From: Candidatus Denitrolinea symbiosum
GTDB taxonomy: Bacteria; Chloroflexota; Anaerolineae; Anaerolineales; Villigracilaceae
Length of the DNA stretch: 64,000 bases
Direction of reading: 5' to 3'
Assembly (NCBI GenBank): GCA_017312345.1
Contig: BLAA01000001.1
Span: 2,108,001-2,172,000, forward strand
The notes under the pieces are model-generated. The model did not search any database. It had not been told where the DNA came from and was given only the letters and a program-made list of their open reading frames with translations. The translations under genes were made by a program, and so were the position numbers. Positions 56,320-64,000 of this stretch are shown here, piece after piece (positions within the stretch are counted from its first letter, which is position 1; every line of letters begins with the position of its first letter).

Positions 56320-57225
56320 TTATGACGCGAGGAAGAGTCCGACTGCAACGAGGAGGGGCGTCAGCAGGTTGACGATCACGTTTTGCCCGAGGTGCGGAAT
56401 CAGTTTGGCGATGTCTTCGGAGTGTTGATACGCGCCGCGCCCCGCGGGGACGGCGACGAGGAGGGTCGCCATTCCGAGCAGGGACCAGAAGGGCAGATAG
56501 CCGAGGAGGACGCAGACGATCAACGTCAGATAGGCGAGCGCGAGGAAGGCGATGTAGACCAGGCTGCCGACGCGTCTTCCAAATTGGATGGGGAGGTGCG
56601 CGCGTCCGACCTGGCGATCCGCGTCCGCGTCGGGGAATTGGTTGAGCAGGAGCAGGTCGCTGACGAGGAAGGTTGGGATGAGCGAAGCGAGCGCGGCTTG
56701 CAGGGAGTAACTGCCCGTCAGGACGAAGTCCGTCCCCATAACCATGAGGACGCCGAAGCCGAGGCCCGGCGCGATCAGGCAGAGGAACCAGTTGCGCGTG
56801 AGCCAGACGGTGTACACGACGATGATGACCGCTCCCAGAACGCCGAGAGGGAGAAGTCCCGTCCCGTAAACGCCGGTGAAAAATAACCCGATCAATAGCG
56901 TTATGAGGAGCGCGCTGACGGCGGTGGCGAACGCGGTTTTGGCGGCTTGTGGACGCGCGGGGAGAGTCCCGCTCCCGCCGCTGAAGGGAGTCCGGCTGGT
57001 CAGCGCGTCCAGCCCGCTTTTGAAATCGAAGTATTCGTTGAACGCGTTGACGCTGATGTGCGCGGCGACCCCGCCGATCAGGGCGAGGAGCGCGTACAAC
57101 CAGTTGATGTGTCCCACGCGCCAGAGCGCGATGCCTGCTCCGAGCGCCACGCAGACAGGCGGCAGGAGCAGGAAGGGCAGGCGCATGGGGCCGAGGATGT
57201 CGTTAAGGGTGAGTTTGGATTTCAT
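56320..57225 (-). CDS. menA: UbiA-family prenyltransferase (MenA-like)
   Basis: A 301-aa membrane protein with about eight helices. The two Asp-rich magnesium/diphosphate sites are NAFNEYFDFKSGLD (about 61-75) and NQFPDADADRQVGR. It attaches the isoprenoid chain to the naphthoate ring in menaquinone synthesis; MenA is the closest fit, though the MqnP enzyme of the futalosine route belongs to the same fold and cannot be excluded. It lies between the amidohydrolase-CYTH gene (36 bp) and menG, which supports a quinone role. Confidence 0.85.
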   Translation of the reverse strand: MKSKLTLNDILGPMRLPFLLLPPVCVALGAGIALWRVGHINWLYALLALIGGVAAHISVNAFNEYFDFKSGLDALTSRTPFSGGSGTLPARPQAAKTAFATAVSALLITLLIGLFFTGVYGTGLLPLGVLGAVIIVVYTVWLTRNWFLCLIAPGLGFGVLMVMGTDFVLTGSYSLQAALASLIPTFLVSDLLLLNQFPDADADRQVGRAHLPIQFGRRVGSLVYIAFLALAYLTLIVCVLLGYLPFWSLLGMATLLVAVPAGRGAYQHSEDIAKLIPHLGQNVIVNLLTPLLVAVGLFLAS

Positions 57226-57261
57226 GAATTGCCTCGTTTTGTCTTGTTTGTCGCGAGCCGG

Positions 57262-59238
57262 TTATTCCATCGCCAGTTCCACGTAATCCTCGGTGACGGC
57301 GGGTTGCCCGCTTGCGCCGAGGATTTGCAGGAGCTCGGCCACCATGCCCGCCTTGCGCTGGGCGTCGCCGCGGCTCCACGTGCGGGATTTGACTTCGAGG
57401 AAGCTGCCGAGTTTTGGCGCCTTCACGTTATCCAGGTTGATGAAGAACTCGGTATCCTTGTAGCGGATCAGCCAGCGCAGTCGGTCTTTGTGCAGCTCGA
57501 TTTCACGCAGGGGCTTGAAGTATTCGCGGTAGAAGCGCAGGCTTTGAGTGGCCGGCGCGAGGAAGCGCGACCGCGACAGCAGCACTTCTTTGGCGAAGGC
57601 CCCTTCCCGTTTCTGCCCGATCAGCGTCAGGCGCGAGCGCACGTTGACGATGTGATGGTCGCCGTCGAGGAATTCGTCTTCGCGGTAGCGGATGCGTCCC
57701 TGCGCGGGATCGTCGAAGAGGAAGTAAGTGTCGTGCTGGTCGTAGTGACGCAGGCGCATGATCTCGATTTCGGGATGTTCGAGTCTTTCCTTGACCTTGA
57801 GCGGCTCGCCCAATTCGACCTTGACCTGCACCTCGAAGGATTCCTCCTCCATCGAGCCGCCCAGCGCGATCAGTTTCGACAGCACCGACTGCTCGCGTTC
57901 GATCAGGAAGGCGTCTATCTTTTTCGCCACTTCCTGCGCCTGCGCCAGCAATTCCTTTTCATTCAGCGTCAACAACTGGCGCTCGCGCATCAACCATTTG
58001 CCGTTCACCATCACGTCCGTCACGTCGGTGGACTTGGCGGCATAGACGATCTGGGCGTAGGCGTTGTTGGGATCGCGGCGGAAGCGCGGCGAGTTGTGCA
58101 GCGGGGTGATGTCAACCAGGATCAGGTCGGCGCGGCGGCCCGGGGTGAGCGACCCGGTCAGGTGTCCGATGTGAAGCGCCTGCGCGCCGAGACGGGTTGC
58201 CATCGTCAGCGCGGTCTGCGCGGGGACGGAGGTCGGGTCGTTGCTGACGGCTTTGGCGACGAACGAGGCGAGCCGCACTTCCTCGAACATGTCGAGGTCG
58301 TTGTTGGACGAGGGGCCGTCGGTGCCGATGCCGACGTTGAGTCCCACTTCGAGCATCTTCGTGACGGGCGCGAATCCCGACGCCAGTTTAAGATTGGACG
58401 AGGGGTTGTGACTCACGCCCGCGCCGTGATTCTTGAGCGTGCGGATCTCGCCGGGATCCACATGGACGCAGTGCGCGGCGATGACTTTGGCCTCGAACAG
58501 TCCCTGCTTTTTCACGTAGGGGATGACGGGCATGCCCTGTTCATTGCGGATATTTTCGACTTCGAGCGCCGTCTCGGAGAGATGGATGTGCAGCGGCACG
58601 TCGAACTCTTTGGCGAGTTCGGCGGATTCGCGTAATATATCGGGAGTGGTGGTGTAGGGCGCGTGCGGCGCGATGGCGGGGACGATCAACTCGTGCCCCT
58701 TCCAGCGTTGGATGAAGTCGCGCGCCCGCGCGATCCCGTCTTCGTACGAGGGCGCGTCGGAGGTCGGGAACTTGAGGACGGATTGCCCGCAGACGGCGCG
58801 CAGTCCCGCCTCGACGGTGGCTTTGGCGACGTCCTCCTCGAAGAAATACATGTCGTTGAAGCAGGTCACGCCCGAGCGGATGAACTCCGCGCAGGCGATC
58901 TTCGTCCCGAGCTGGACGAATTCGGGCGAGAGGAACTCGCGCTCCACCGGCCACATGTATCCCAGCAGCCAGACGTCGAGCCGCAGGTCGTCGGCCAGGC
59001 CGCGCATGAGCGTCATCGGGACGTGGGTGTGCGCGTTGACGAGGCCCGGCATCAATATCTTCCCGCCGCAGTCGAAGATCTCTCCGGCGGAAAATTCCTT
59101 TTTGATCTCGTCTTCGGGGCCGACGGCGACGATGGAATCCCCGCGCACGGCGACCGCGCCGCGTTCGTATTGGGTCAGTTTTTCGTCCATAGTGAGGACG
59201 AGGGCGTTGGTGAAAATAATATCCGCTTGTTGGGTCAT
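57262..59238 (-). CDS. Amidohydrolase (SAH/MTA-deaminase type) fused to a CYTH domain
   Basis: A 658-aa fusion. Residues 1 to about 450 are a metal amidohydrolase: H70 and H72 in VNAHTHVPM, IAPHAPYTTTP, HIHLSETALE, HCVHVDPGE and the Asp in GIGTDGPSSNND. Closest types are S-adenosylhomocysteine/methylthioadenosine deaminases, a group that also contains aminofutalosine deaminase of the futalosine menaquinone route. From about 473 the protein is a CYTH domain (FEVQVKVEL, RIRYRED, FINLDNVKAPKLGSFLEVKSR), a triphosphate-tunnel fold. menA and menG follow on the same strand. AGGAG precedes ATG 59238. Confidence 0.85.
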   Translation of the reverse strand: MTQQADIIFTNALVLTMDEKLTQYERGAVAVRGDSIVAVGPEDEIKKEFSAGEIFDCGGKILMPGLVNAHTHVPMTLMRGLADDLRLDVWLLGYMWPVEREFLSPEFVQLGTKIACAEFIRSGVTCFNDMYFFEEDVAKATVEAGLRAVCGQSVLKFPTSDAPSYEDGIARARDFIQRWKGHELIVPAIAPHAPYTTTPDILRESAELAKEFDVPLHIHLSETALEVENIRNEQGMPVIPYVKKQGLFEAKVIAAHCVHVDPGEIRTLKNHGAGVSHNPSSNLKLASGFAPVTKMLEVGLNVGIGTDGPSSNNDLDMFEEVRLASFVAKAVSNDPTSVPAQTALTMATRLGAQALHIGHLTGSLTPGRRADLILVDITPLHNSPRFRRDPNNAYAQIVYAAKSTDVTDVMVNGKWLMRERQLLTLNEKELLAQAQEVAKKIDAFLIEREQSVLSKLIALGGSMEEESFEVQVKVELGEPLKVKERLEHPEIEIMRLRHYDQHDTYFLFDDPAQGRIRYREDEFLDGDHHIVNVRSRLTLIGQKREGAFAKEVLLSRSRFLAPATQSLRFYREYFKPLREIELHKDRLRWLIRYKDTEFFINLDNVKAPKLGSFLEVKSRTWSRGDAQRKAGMVAELLQILGASGQPAVTEDYVELAME

Positions 59239-59411
59239 TCGGTCTCCTGTTAGACAAATTGAAAAATTTGTCCTGTTCGATGTTTGCCGTTCTGGCGCAC
59301 GGATGGCGCGGATTTTGCGGACCCGCACGGGAGAATTTTTACAATCCGTGGAAGTCCGTCGTTTTCCGTGAAATCCGCGTACAGATGAATTCGATTACGG
59401 CGATTTTGTAA

Positions 59412-59439
59412 ACTTCCGAAGCCGGATGACTTCGGAAGC
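59412..59439 (-). terminator. Possible terminator downstream of the M14 gene
   Basis: CTTCCGAAG and CTTCGGAAG form a hairpin about 60 nt after the M14 gene stop on the minus strand, followed by TTTACAAAAT rather than a clear T run. Confidence 0.4.
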
Positions 59440-59498
59440 GTGATGACTGAGGTAAAGTTGCCTTATACTACCACAAACCGTCCAGCTGGAATTCGGGT

Positions 59499-60476
59499 TT
59501 AACGCGTCCAATTCAGGAACATCAGCAGGGCTTGCAGGTTGCTCTCGAAATCGGTGTCGCGGTGGTTGTTGAGTTCCATGTCCACCGCCGCCGCGCCCAT
59601 CGAGACGGCGTAATCGGCCAGCGTCCCCTGGTAGATGCAGCCGGTGTCGAGCGGCGGGAAGGGATAGCCGGTGATCTTGGCGAGGGCTTTCGCCAGGCGG
59701 ATGGAGTCCGCGTCCCAGGGATCGCCGCCGGGGAAGACGCCCAGCGCGGCGCTGTGGTAACTGATGAGCGCGTCCACGCGATGCTGCTCGATGAAGCGGA
59801 TGAGGGCGCGCGTCTCCGGCTCGGAGGCGGGGAAGTCGCCGCCGGTCAGCGGCAGGTCTTTCCAGCAGCCGTCGCGGTCCCAATCCTCCTGCCAGTTGAC
59901 GGGGAAATTGCGGTTCAGGTCCACGCCGCGTTCGTTGGCGCGGCCGAATTTGTCGTGACCGCGCGCGTCGCCGTCGGGGTTGAGGCTGCGGAGGATGTAG
60001 AGCGTCACGTTTTCGGGGATGTCCTGCGGGTTGGCGTCGAAGTGCGTGATCAACTCGTCGGCGAGGGCGATGGTGTTCCATTCGTAGCCGCCGTGGATTC
60101 CCGCCACGATCATGCGTTGAGTCTCTCCCTCGCCGAAGGTGTAGACTTCGATGGGTCGTCCGCGCGCGGAAAGCCCGATGACGGCGGCGCGTCGGCCGGA
60201 AGTCAGGAAGAGGGGTGTGGGCGTGACGGGAGGAATCAGCGTGGCGGGCGGGTCGGGAGGAGTGAGCGAATTTAGTGTAGCGATCGCATGAGGTGAAAAT
60301 GTGGGCGGTATGACGTAGATCTGGTGCGCGTGTATGACTGGCTCTGTGGGCGGAGAAGCGAACGCGGCACGCGCGGGCTGCCGTCCGGCGTAAAAGACGA
60401 CGACTCCCAGCACGGCAAGCAGGGCAAGGATGTTGATCCCCCACAGGAGCGCGACCAGGCGGGCGGCACGCGACAT
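59499..60476 (-). CDS. M14-family zinc carboxypeptidase, membrane-anchored
   Basis: A 325-aa protein. An N-terminal signal anchor (LVALLWGINILALLAVLGVVVFYAG) is followed by a Pro-rich linker. The catalytic domain has IHGGYEWN (HxxE zinc ligands), SLNPDGDARG, RGVDLNRNFP, SYHSA (third histidine) and the final Glu in VDMELNNHRDTDFESN. It should cleave peptides on the outer face of the membrane; relatives trim peptidoglycan peptides. ATG 60476 overlaps the cinA stop by one base (TGATG); the TTG before it is not needed. Confidence 0.88.
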   Translation of the reverse strand: MSRAARLVALLWGINILALLAVLGVVVFYAGRQPARAAFASPPTEPVIHAHQIYVIPPTFSPHAIATLNSLTPPDPPATLIPPVTPTPLFLTSGRRAAVIGLSARGRPIEVYTFGEGETQRMIVAGIHGGYEWNTIALADELITHFDANPQDIPENVTLYILRSLNPDGDARGHDKFGRANERGVDLNRNFPVNWQEDWDRDGCWKDLPLTGGDFPASEPETRALIRFIEQHRVDALISYHSAALGVFPGGDPWDADSIRLAKALAKITGYPFPPLDTGCIYQGTLADYAVSMGAAAVDMELNNHRDTDFESNLQALLMFLNWTR

Positions 60477-61666
60477 CAATCCCTGCCTTGCGCGGTCGTT
60501 CTCAGCCAGTTCAGCGCCGTGTTGCCCGCCCAGCGCGGCGACAAGTTTGGCGGGCCGCCGTAGGTGAGTCGGCGGGACTTTTCGTCCTCGGGCGTGACGA
60601 TGCAGAGTTCGACGGTCTGTTCGGATTCGGAGCGGAACAACGCCGCGCCCAGCGCGGTCTTCGCTCCGCTTCTCGCGCGGATCTCGCGGACGCGCGCGGC
60701 CAATTCTCCGGGCTGGAGGCCGGCCGATTCGACCGCTGTCAGGTTGGGATGTGGATCCGCCGCGAGCGTCCGCGCCAGCCGTCCGTCGAGGCCCGATTCG
60801 AGAACGACAACATTCCAGCCGCGCCGCGCGGCCGCGTCCAGCGCGACTTTTTCCAACGTGTCGTCATCCGCGCCGAAGACGACGTTCCCCAGCCGCGCGC
60901 GGACCGTCGCCTCCACCTCCGCGATGAGACGGTCTGCCTCGGCCTCGCTTTGGGCTTTGGCCGCGATGCGGATATCCACCACGCCGGAGTGCGCGGCGAG
61001 TCCCACCGTGGGGTTGGAAAGCGTTTCGAGCTCGCCGATTTGTTCGTCAACCGCGCCTTCGCCCAGCCCCGAAGTGTGGAGCAGGCGGACTTTGATGATC
61101 GCGCTCAGGTCGAAGTTTTTTTGCAGGTAGGGGATGACGGCGTGATGAAAGAGGTATTCCATTTCCTGCGGCACGCCGGGCAGGGAGATGACGGCCTTTT
61201 TCGCTGCGCCCATATTTGGATGAGCGGCCGGGGGCGAGGGCATTTCCACGATGAAGGCGGGCGCGGTGCCGACGGGATTTTGGACGGCGATGGCGCCTTT
61301 GGGGACGAACGCCTGCCGCTTCTGGTTTTCCCCGGGGGCCCGGCCGTAGCGCGCGATGACGGCCGTTACCTGCTCCCAAAGTTCCGCGCGAAATTCGGTC
61401 TCCACGCCCGCGGCGCGGGCCACGGCCTCGCGGGTCGGATCGTCCACGGTGGGGCCCAGCCCGCCGGTGGTGACGACGATGTCGGCGCGCTGCATGGATT
61501 GTCGGATCGCCTCGGCGATGCGCGTCACGTTGTCGCCGATGGTGATGGTGCGGAACAAGTCCACGCCGAGGCCGCGCAGGGCGCGCGCCAGGAAGCGCGT
61601 GTTGGTGTCCACAATTTCGCCGAGCAGGATCTCGGTCCCGATGGTGATGATTTCGGCGGATGGCAT
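60476..61666 (-). CDS. cinA: CinA-family protein with degenerate C-terminal deamidase domain
   Basis: A 396-aa protein. The N-terminal molybdopterin-binding (CinA-N) domain is well kept: AEIITIGTEILLGEIVDTN, TVGDN-like TIGDNVTRI, and VTTGGLGPTVDDPT. The C-terminal PncC domain, normally an NMN deamidase with ESCTGG, reads VVVLESGLDGRLARTLAAD, so the catalytic Ser/Cys pattern is lost. It may keep only the ADP-ribose pyrophosphatase role of the N-terminal domain. It starts 2 nt after the livK stop. Confidence 0.88.
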   Translation of the reverse strand: MPSAEIITIGTEILLGEIVDTNTRFLARALRGLGVDLFRTITIGDNVTRIAEAIRQSMQRADIVVTTGGLGPTVDDPTREAVARAAGVETEFRAELWEQVTAVIARYGRAPGENQKRQAFVPKGAIAVQNPVGTAPAFIVEMPSPPAAHPNMGAAKKAVISLPGVPQEMEYLFHHAVIPYLQKNFDLSAIIKVRLLHTSGLGEGAVDEQIGELETLSNPTVGLAAHSGVVDIRIAAKAQSEAEADRLIAEVEATVRARLGNVVFGADDDTLEKVALDAAARRGWNVVVLESGLDGRLARTLAADPHPNLTAVESAGLQPGELAARVREIRARSGAKTALGAALFRSESEQTVELCIVTPEDEKSRRLTYGGPPNLSPRWAGNTALNWLRTTAQGRD

Positions 61667-61668
61667 GG

Positions 61669-62838
61669 CTAGGGGTAAACGGCCTGGAAGTCCTGGTTGC
61701 GTACCTGGTAAATGGTCACGTTGGGTTTGGCGCAATCGCCGAGCGGGGAACAGGTCAACGTGCCGCTTAGTCCCTGAAAGTTGCGGGTGGCGTAGAGCGC
61801 GGCGCGCAGGTTTTGGCGCTGGATGTAGATGTCCCTGCCGGTGGTTTTCACGATCTTTTCGATGGCGGAGAACAGCATCATGGCCGCGTCGTAGGCCTGC
61901 GTGGAATAGGAGGCGATGGGTTTTTCGCCGTAGCGCGTCTCGTATTTTTGGATGAACGAAGGATCAATCTCGGCGACGGACGGCCCGGAGATATACATTC
62001 CCTCTGAGAATTGTCCGGCTTGCTCGAGAAAACCTTTTGTCAGCAGGCCCTCGGAGCCGACCAGCACGGCCCCGCCCAATCCCTTCTCCACGGCTTGACG
62101 CGTCACGGCCACGCCGTCCGTTGTGTAAAGCGGATAATACAGGATGTCCGGGTTGAAGAAGCGGATGTGGTCCAGGGCGCCCGATGGGTTGACGCCGCTC
62201 TCGAGCCGATAGCCCGCGACGCATTTTCCGCCCAACGCGGTGAAGACGGCGCAGGCTTCCTCGGTCAACCCGCTGGAATAGGGCTGCCCGTCGTTGATGG
62301 TCGCCATTCGCCGCACGCCGAGGGCGCGGTAGGCAAACTCGGCCACCATGCCGGCCTGGCTCTTGTCGTTCTGGATCGTCCGCAGGAAGCCCGCCTGGTG
62401 AGTCCCTTCGGCGGTCAGGGACGCGGCGGTGCTGGAGGGCGAGATCAACACCATCCCCGCCTCGGTCAGGACTTTGGCGGCGGTCTCCGACGCGCCCGAG
62501 CAGGTGGCTCCGATCACTCCTACGATATGGGGATTCTGCGCCAGTTCCCGCGCGGCCGCTTCCCCGCCTTCGGGCGAGCACTGGTCGTCCGCCTGGACGA
62601 GTTCGATGGGATGGTTGAGCAGTTTCCCGCCGCGGTCCGCGATCGCCAGTTCCACGCCGCGCAGGGCGTCGACGCCGTAGGACGCGTCGGGGCCGCTCAA
62701 CGTCAATTCCACGGCGACGACGATCGGTTCGCCGGAACCGACCGTTACGCAGGCCAGCGGATCGTTACACTCGAATTTGGGCAGGCAGGCCGTCAAAAGG
62801 AGGCTGATTAAAAGCGCAAGCAGGGGGGGGCGTTTCAT
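61669..62838 (-). CDS. livK: Branched-chain amino-acid ABC transporter substrate-binding lipoprotein
   Basis: A 389-aa lipoprotein. MKRPPLLALLISLLLTAC ends in a lipobox (LTAC). The Leu/Ile/Val-binding (type I) fold is seen in VAVELTLSGPDASYGVDALRGVELAIADRGG, VQADDQCSPEGGEAAARELAQNPHIVGVIGATCSG and TAQAYDAAMMLFSAIE-like SYSTQAYDAAMMLF. The ligand may be an amino acid, amide or other small polar compound. livF and the end of livG are encoded upstream on the same strand, but a terminator separates them. GGAG precedes ATG 62838, and TACAAT lies near 62873. Confidence 0.88.
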   Translation of the reverse strand: MKRPPLLALLISLLLTACLPKFECNDPLACVTVGSGEPIVVAVELTLSGPDASYGVDALRGVELAIADRGGKLLNHPIELVQADDQCSPEGGEAAARELAQNPHIVGVIGATCSGASETAAKVLTEAGMVLISPSSTAASLTAEGTHQAGFLRTIQNDKSQAGMVAEFAYRALGVRRMATINDGQPYSSGLTEEACAVFTALGGKCVAGYRLESGVNPSGALDHIRFFNPDILYYPLYTTDGVAVTRQAVEKGLGGAVLVGSEGLLTKGFLEQAGQFSEGMYISGPSVAEIDPSFIQKYETRYGEKPIASYSTQAYDAAMMLFSAIEKIVKTTGRDIYIQRQNLRAALYATRNFQGLSGTLTCSPLGDCAKPNVTIYQVRNQDFQAVYP

Positions 62839-62954
62839 TCCGTTTCTCCGTTTCTCGTCAGACGACATTGTACTCTTGAATCGGCCCGCCTTCTCTAAAT
62901 CTTACAGGATCGAGAGCGGAAAGTTCCAGCGTTTTGCGCCGGCAACTCCATACA

Positions 62955-62990
62955 AAAAACGCAGAGACGGAAGGTCCGGCCTCTGCGTTT
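62955..62990 (-). terminator. Terminator of the livG-livF unit
   Basis: On the minus strand AAACGCAGAG pairs with CTCTGCGTTT across a GCCGGACCTTCCGT inner hairpin and ends in a T6 run. It lies 20 nt after the livF stop. Confidence 0.85.
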
Positions 62991-63009
62991 GGCGCGCGGC
63001 TTTTCCAGC

Positions 63010-63723
63010 CTATTTCATGCCGAGGTATGCTTTTCGCACGGTCGGGTCATTTTTGAGATTCGCGGCGGTGTCGCTGAGGACGATCTTTCCGGTCTGGATC
63101 ACGTAGCCGCGGTTGGCGATGGACAGCGCCATCAGCGCGTTCTGTTCCACGAGCAGGATGGTGGTGCCTTCCTTGTTGATGGTCTGGATGATCTCGAAGA
63201 TGAGTTCCACCAGAATGGGGGAGAGTCCCATGGAAGGTTCATCGAGCAGAAGGATGCGCGGCCGGGCCATCAGCGCGCGGCCGGTGGCGAGCATTTGCTG
63301 TTCGCCGCCCGAGAGCGTGCCGGCAATCTGGCGCTGGCGCGCCTTCAGGCGTGGGAAGATGGCGTATACGCGTTCCAAGTCCTGCTGGATGTCGGCGCGG
63401 TCTTTGCGCGTGTAGGCGCCCAGGTCGAGATTCTCTTCCACGGTCAGGCGGGCAAAGATGCCTCGTCCCTCTGGGACCATCGCGATCCCATTAGACACCA
63501 GCTCGTAGGCTTTGTAGGTGTTGAGGTTCCGCCCGTTTAGACGGATGCTGCCGCTGCGGGGTTTCTGGATCCCGCAGATCGAACGCAGGGTGGTGGTCTT
63601 CCCGGCGCCGTTGGAGCCGATCAAGGTGACGATCTCGCCTTGTTCCACCGTCAACGAGACGCCTTTCAGCGCGTGGATATTGCCGTAATAGGTGTGGATG
63701 TCGTCTACTTCAAGCATTGGCAT
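63010..63723 (-). CDS. livF: Branched-chain amino-acid ABC transporter ATP-binding protein
   Basis: A 237-aa ATPase. Walker A is [10 protein letters not shown], the Q-loop region has [10 protein letters not shown], the signature is [10 protein letters not shown], Walker B is [14 protein letters not shown], and the switch segment is TILLVEQN, the form usual for LivF. The start is placed at ATG 63723 ([14 protein letters not shown]), with GAGG upstream; ATG 63717 is also possible. It overlaps the end of livG, so both ATPases are translated together. They should power a permease encoded outside the window. Confidence 0.93.
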   Translation of the reverse strand: MPMLEVDDIHTYYGNIHALKGVSLTVEQGEIVTLIGSNGAGKTTTLRSICGIQKPRSGSIRLNGRNLNTYKAYELVSNGIAMVPEGRGIFARLTVEENLDLGAYTRKDRADIQQDLERVYAIFPRLKARQRQIAGTLSGGEQQMLATGRALMARPRILLLDEPSMGLSPILVELIFEIIQTINKEGTTILLVEQNALMALSIANRGYVIQTGKIVLSDTAANLKNDPTVRKAYLGMK

Positions 63724-64000
63724 GGGGCGCCTCATTACCTTTGTCTGCTTCGCTGGTTTGCAAACCGGAAGCGGCTCCGCTTCCGAGATACGCCTCGATG
63801 ACGTGCGGGTTGCGCTGGATTTCGTCGGGCGTGCCCTCGGCGATCTTGGCTCCATAGTCCAGCACCGCGATCTGCTCGCTGATGCCCATCACCACGCTCA
63901 TGTCGTGTTCGATGAGCAGGATGGTGATGTGCTGCTCGTCGCGCAGGCGCTGGATGAAGCGCATCATCTCCGCCGACTCCTGCGGGTTCATCCCTGCGGT
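63710..64000 (-). CDS. livG: Branched-chain amino-acid ABC transporter ATP-binding protein, partial
   Basis: The C-terminal 96 residues of an ABC ATPase; the frame remains open at the window end. TAGMNPQE is the end of the Walker B/D-loop in LivG proteins, [24 protein letters not shown] holds the switch histidine, and [24 protein letters not shown] is the usual LivG ending. Walker A and the signature lie outside. The stop overlaps the livF start. Confidence 0.9.
   Translation of the reverse strand, partial: TAGMNPQESAEMMRFIQRLRDEQHITILLIEHDMSVVMGISEQIAVLDYGAKIAEGTPDEIQRNPHVIEAYLGSGAASGLQTSEADKGNEAPHANA

Noticed and set aside
62824..62829. G run near the livK start as a phase-variation tract
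   Set aside because: The run is short (9 or fewer bases), lies within the signal-peptide codons and does not stand out from local composition.

Overview
The window looks like a chromosomal segment of a GC-rich (about 60%) bacterium, most probably a member of the Chloroflexota near the Anaerolineae. This placement is inference from gene content, not from a marker-gene comparison. The clues are secreted proteins built from YFxxTGH/LGFP-like repeats, a zinc-ribbon/LysM membrane protein, a long TPR protein studded with DWL motifs, three pyrrolysine-free MttB-family methyltransferases, and several promoters whose -10 box sits 6 nt before the start codon (leaderless mRNAs).

Layout: 1-3.7 kb carries the end of a GGDEF protein, then thioredoxin reductase, malate dehydrogenase and a mitochondrial-type citrate synthase. 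3.8-9.3 kb (minus) carries membrane/LysM proteins, a CNNM/CorC protein, a 49-aa membrane peptide and SelD. SelD contains an in-frame UGA at its active site, so it reads as a selenoprotein of 353 aa. 10-14.6 kb (minus) carries wecB, wecC, a lipoprotein deacetylase and a secreted repeat protein, which together suggest UDP-ManNAcA surface-polysaccharide synthesis. 14.7-24.3 kb (plus) carries NfeD/stomatin, an RNA-processing stretch (RNase D, beta-CASP nuclease, tRNA-Ser, TGT), UppP and pyrimidine-nucleoside phosphorylase. 24.4-29 kb carries the DWL-repeat TPR protein, NDK and tandem PlsC-like acyltransferases, followed by PilZ, thiolase and two toxin-antitoxin-like pairs (one at 31.3 kb, one at 46 kb).

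32-44 kb (minus) is the most distinctive region: a GntR regulator followed by a corrinoid protein, three MttB-family methyltransferases, an S9 peptidase, an M20 amidohydrolase, a methyl-THF:corrinoid methyltransferase, and the gamma, biotin-carrier and beta subunits of a sodium-pumping decarboxylase with no alpha subunit. It reads as a regulated demethylation pathway feeding methyl groups into tetrahydrofolate. An IS1595/ISXO2-like element with 24-bp perfect ends and a 9-bp target duplication lies just upstream.

45-64 kb carries tRNA-Arg, an A-type Fe-S carrier, a CBS/DHH pyrophosphatase, a molybdenum hydroxylase whose N-terminal [2Fe-2S] cysteines are lost, an ECF sigma factor with a LysM membrane partner, menaquinone genes (ubiE/menG, menA) in line with an amidohydrolase-CYTH fusion, M14 carboxypeptidase, CinA, and a branched-chain amino-acid-type ABC transporter (livK, livF, partial livG). 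Dispersed short palindromic repeats lie in several intergenic gaps.
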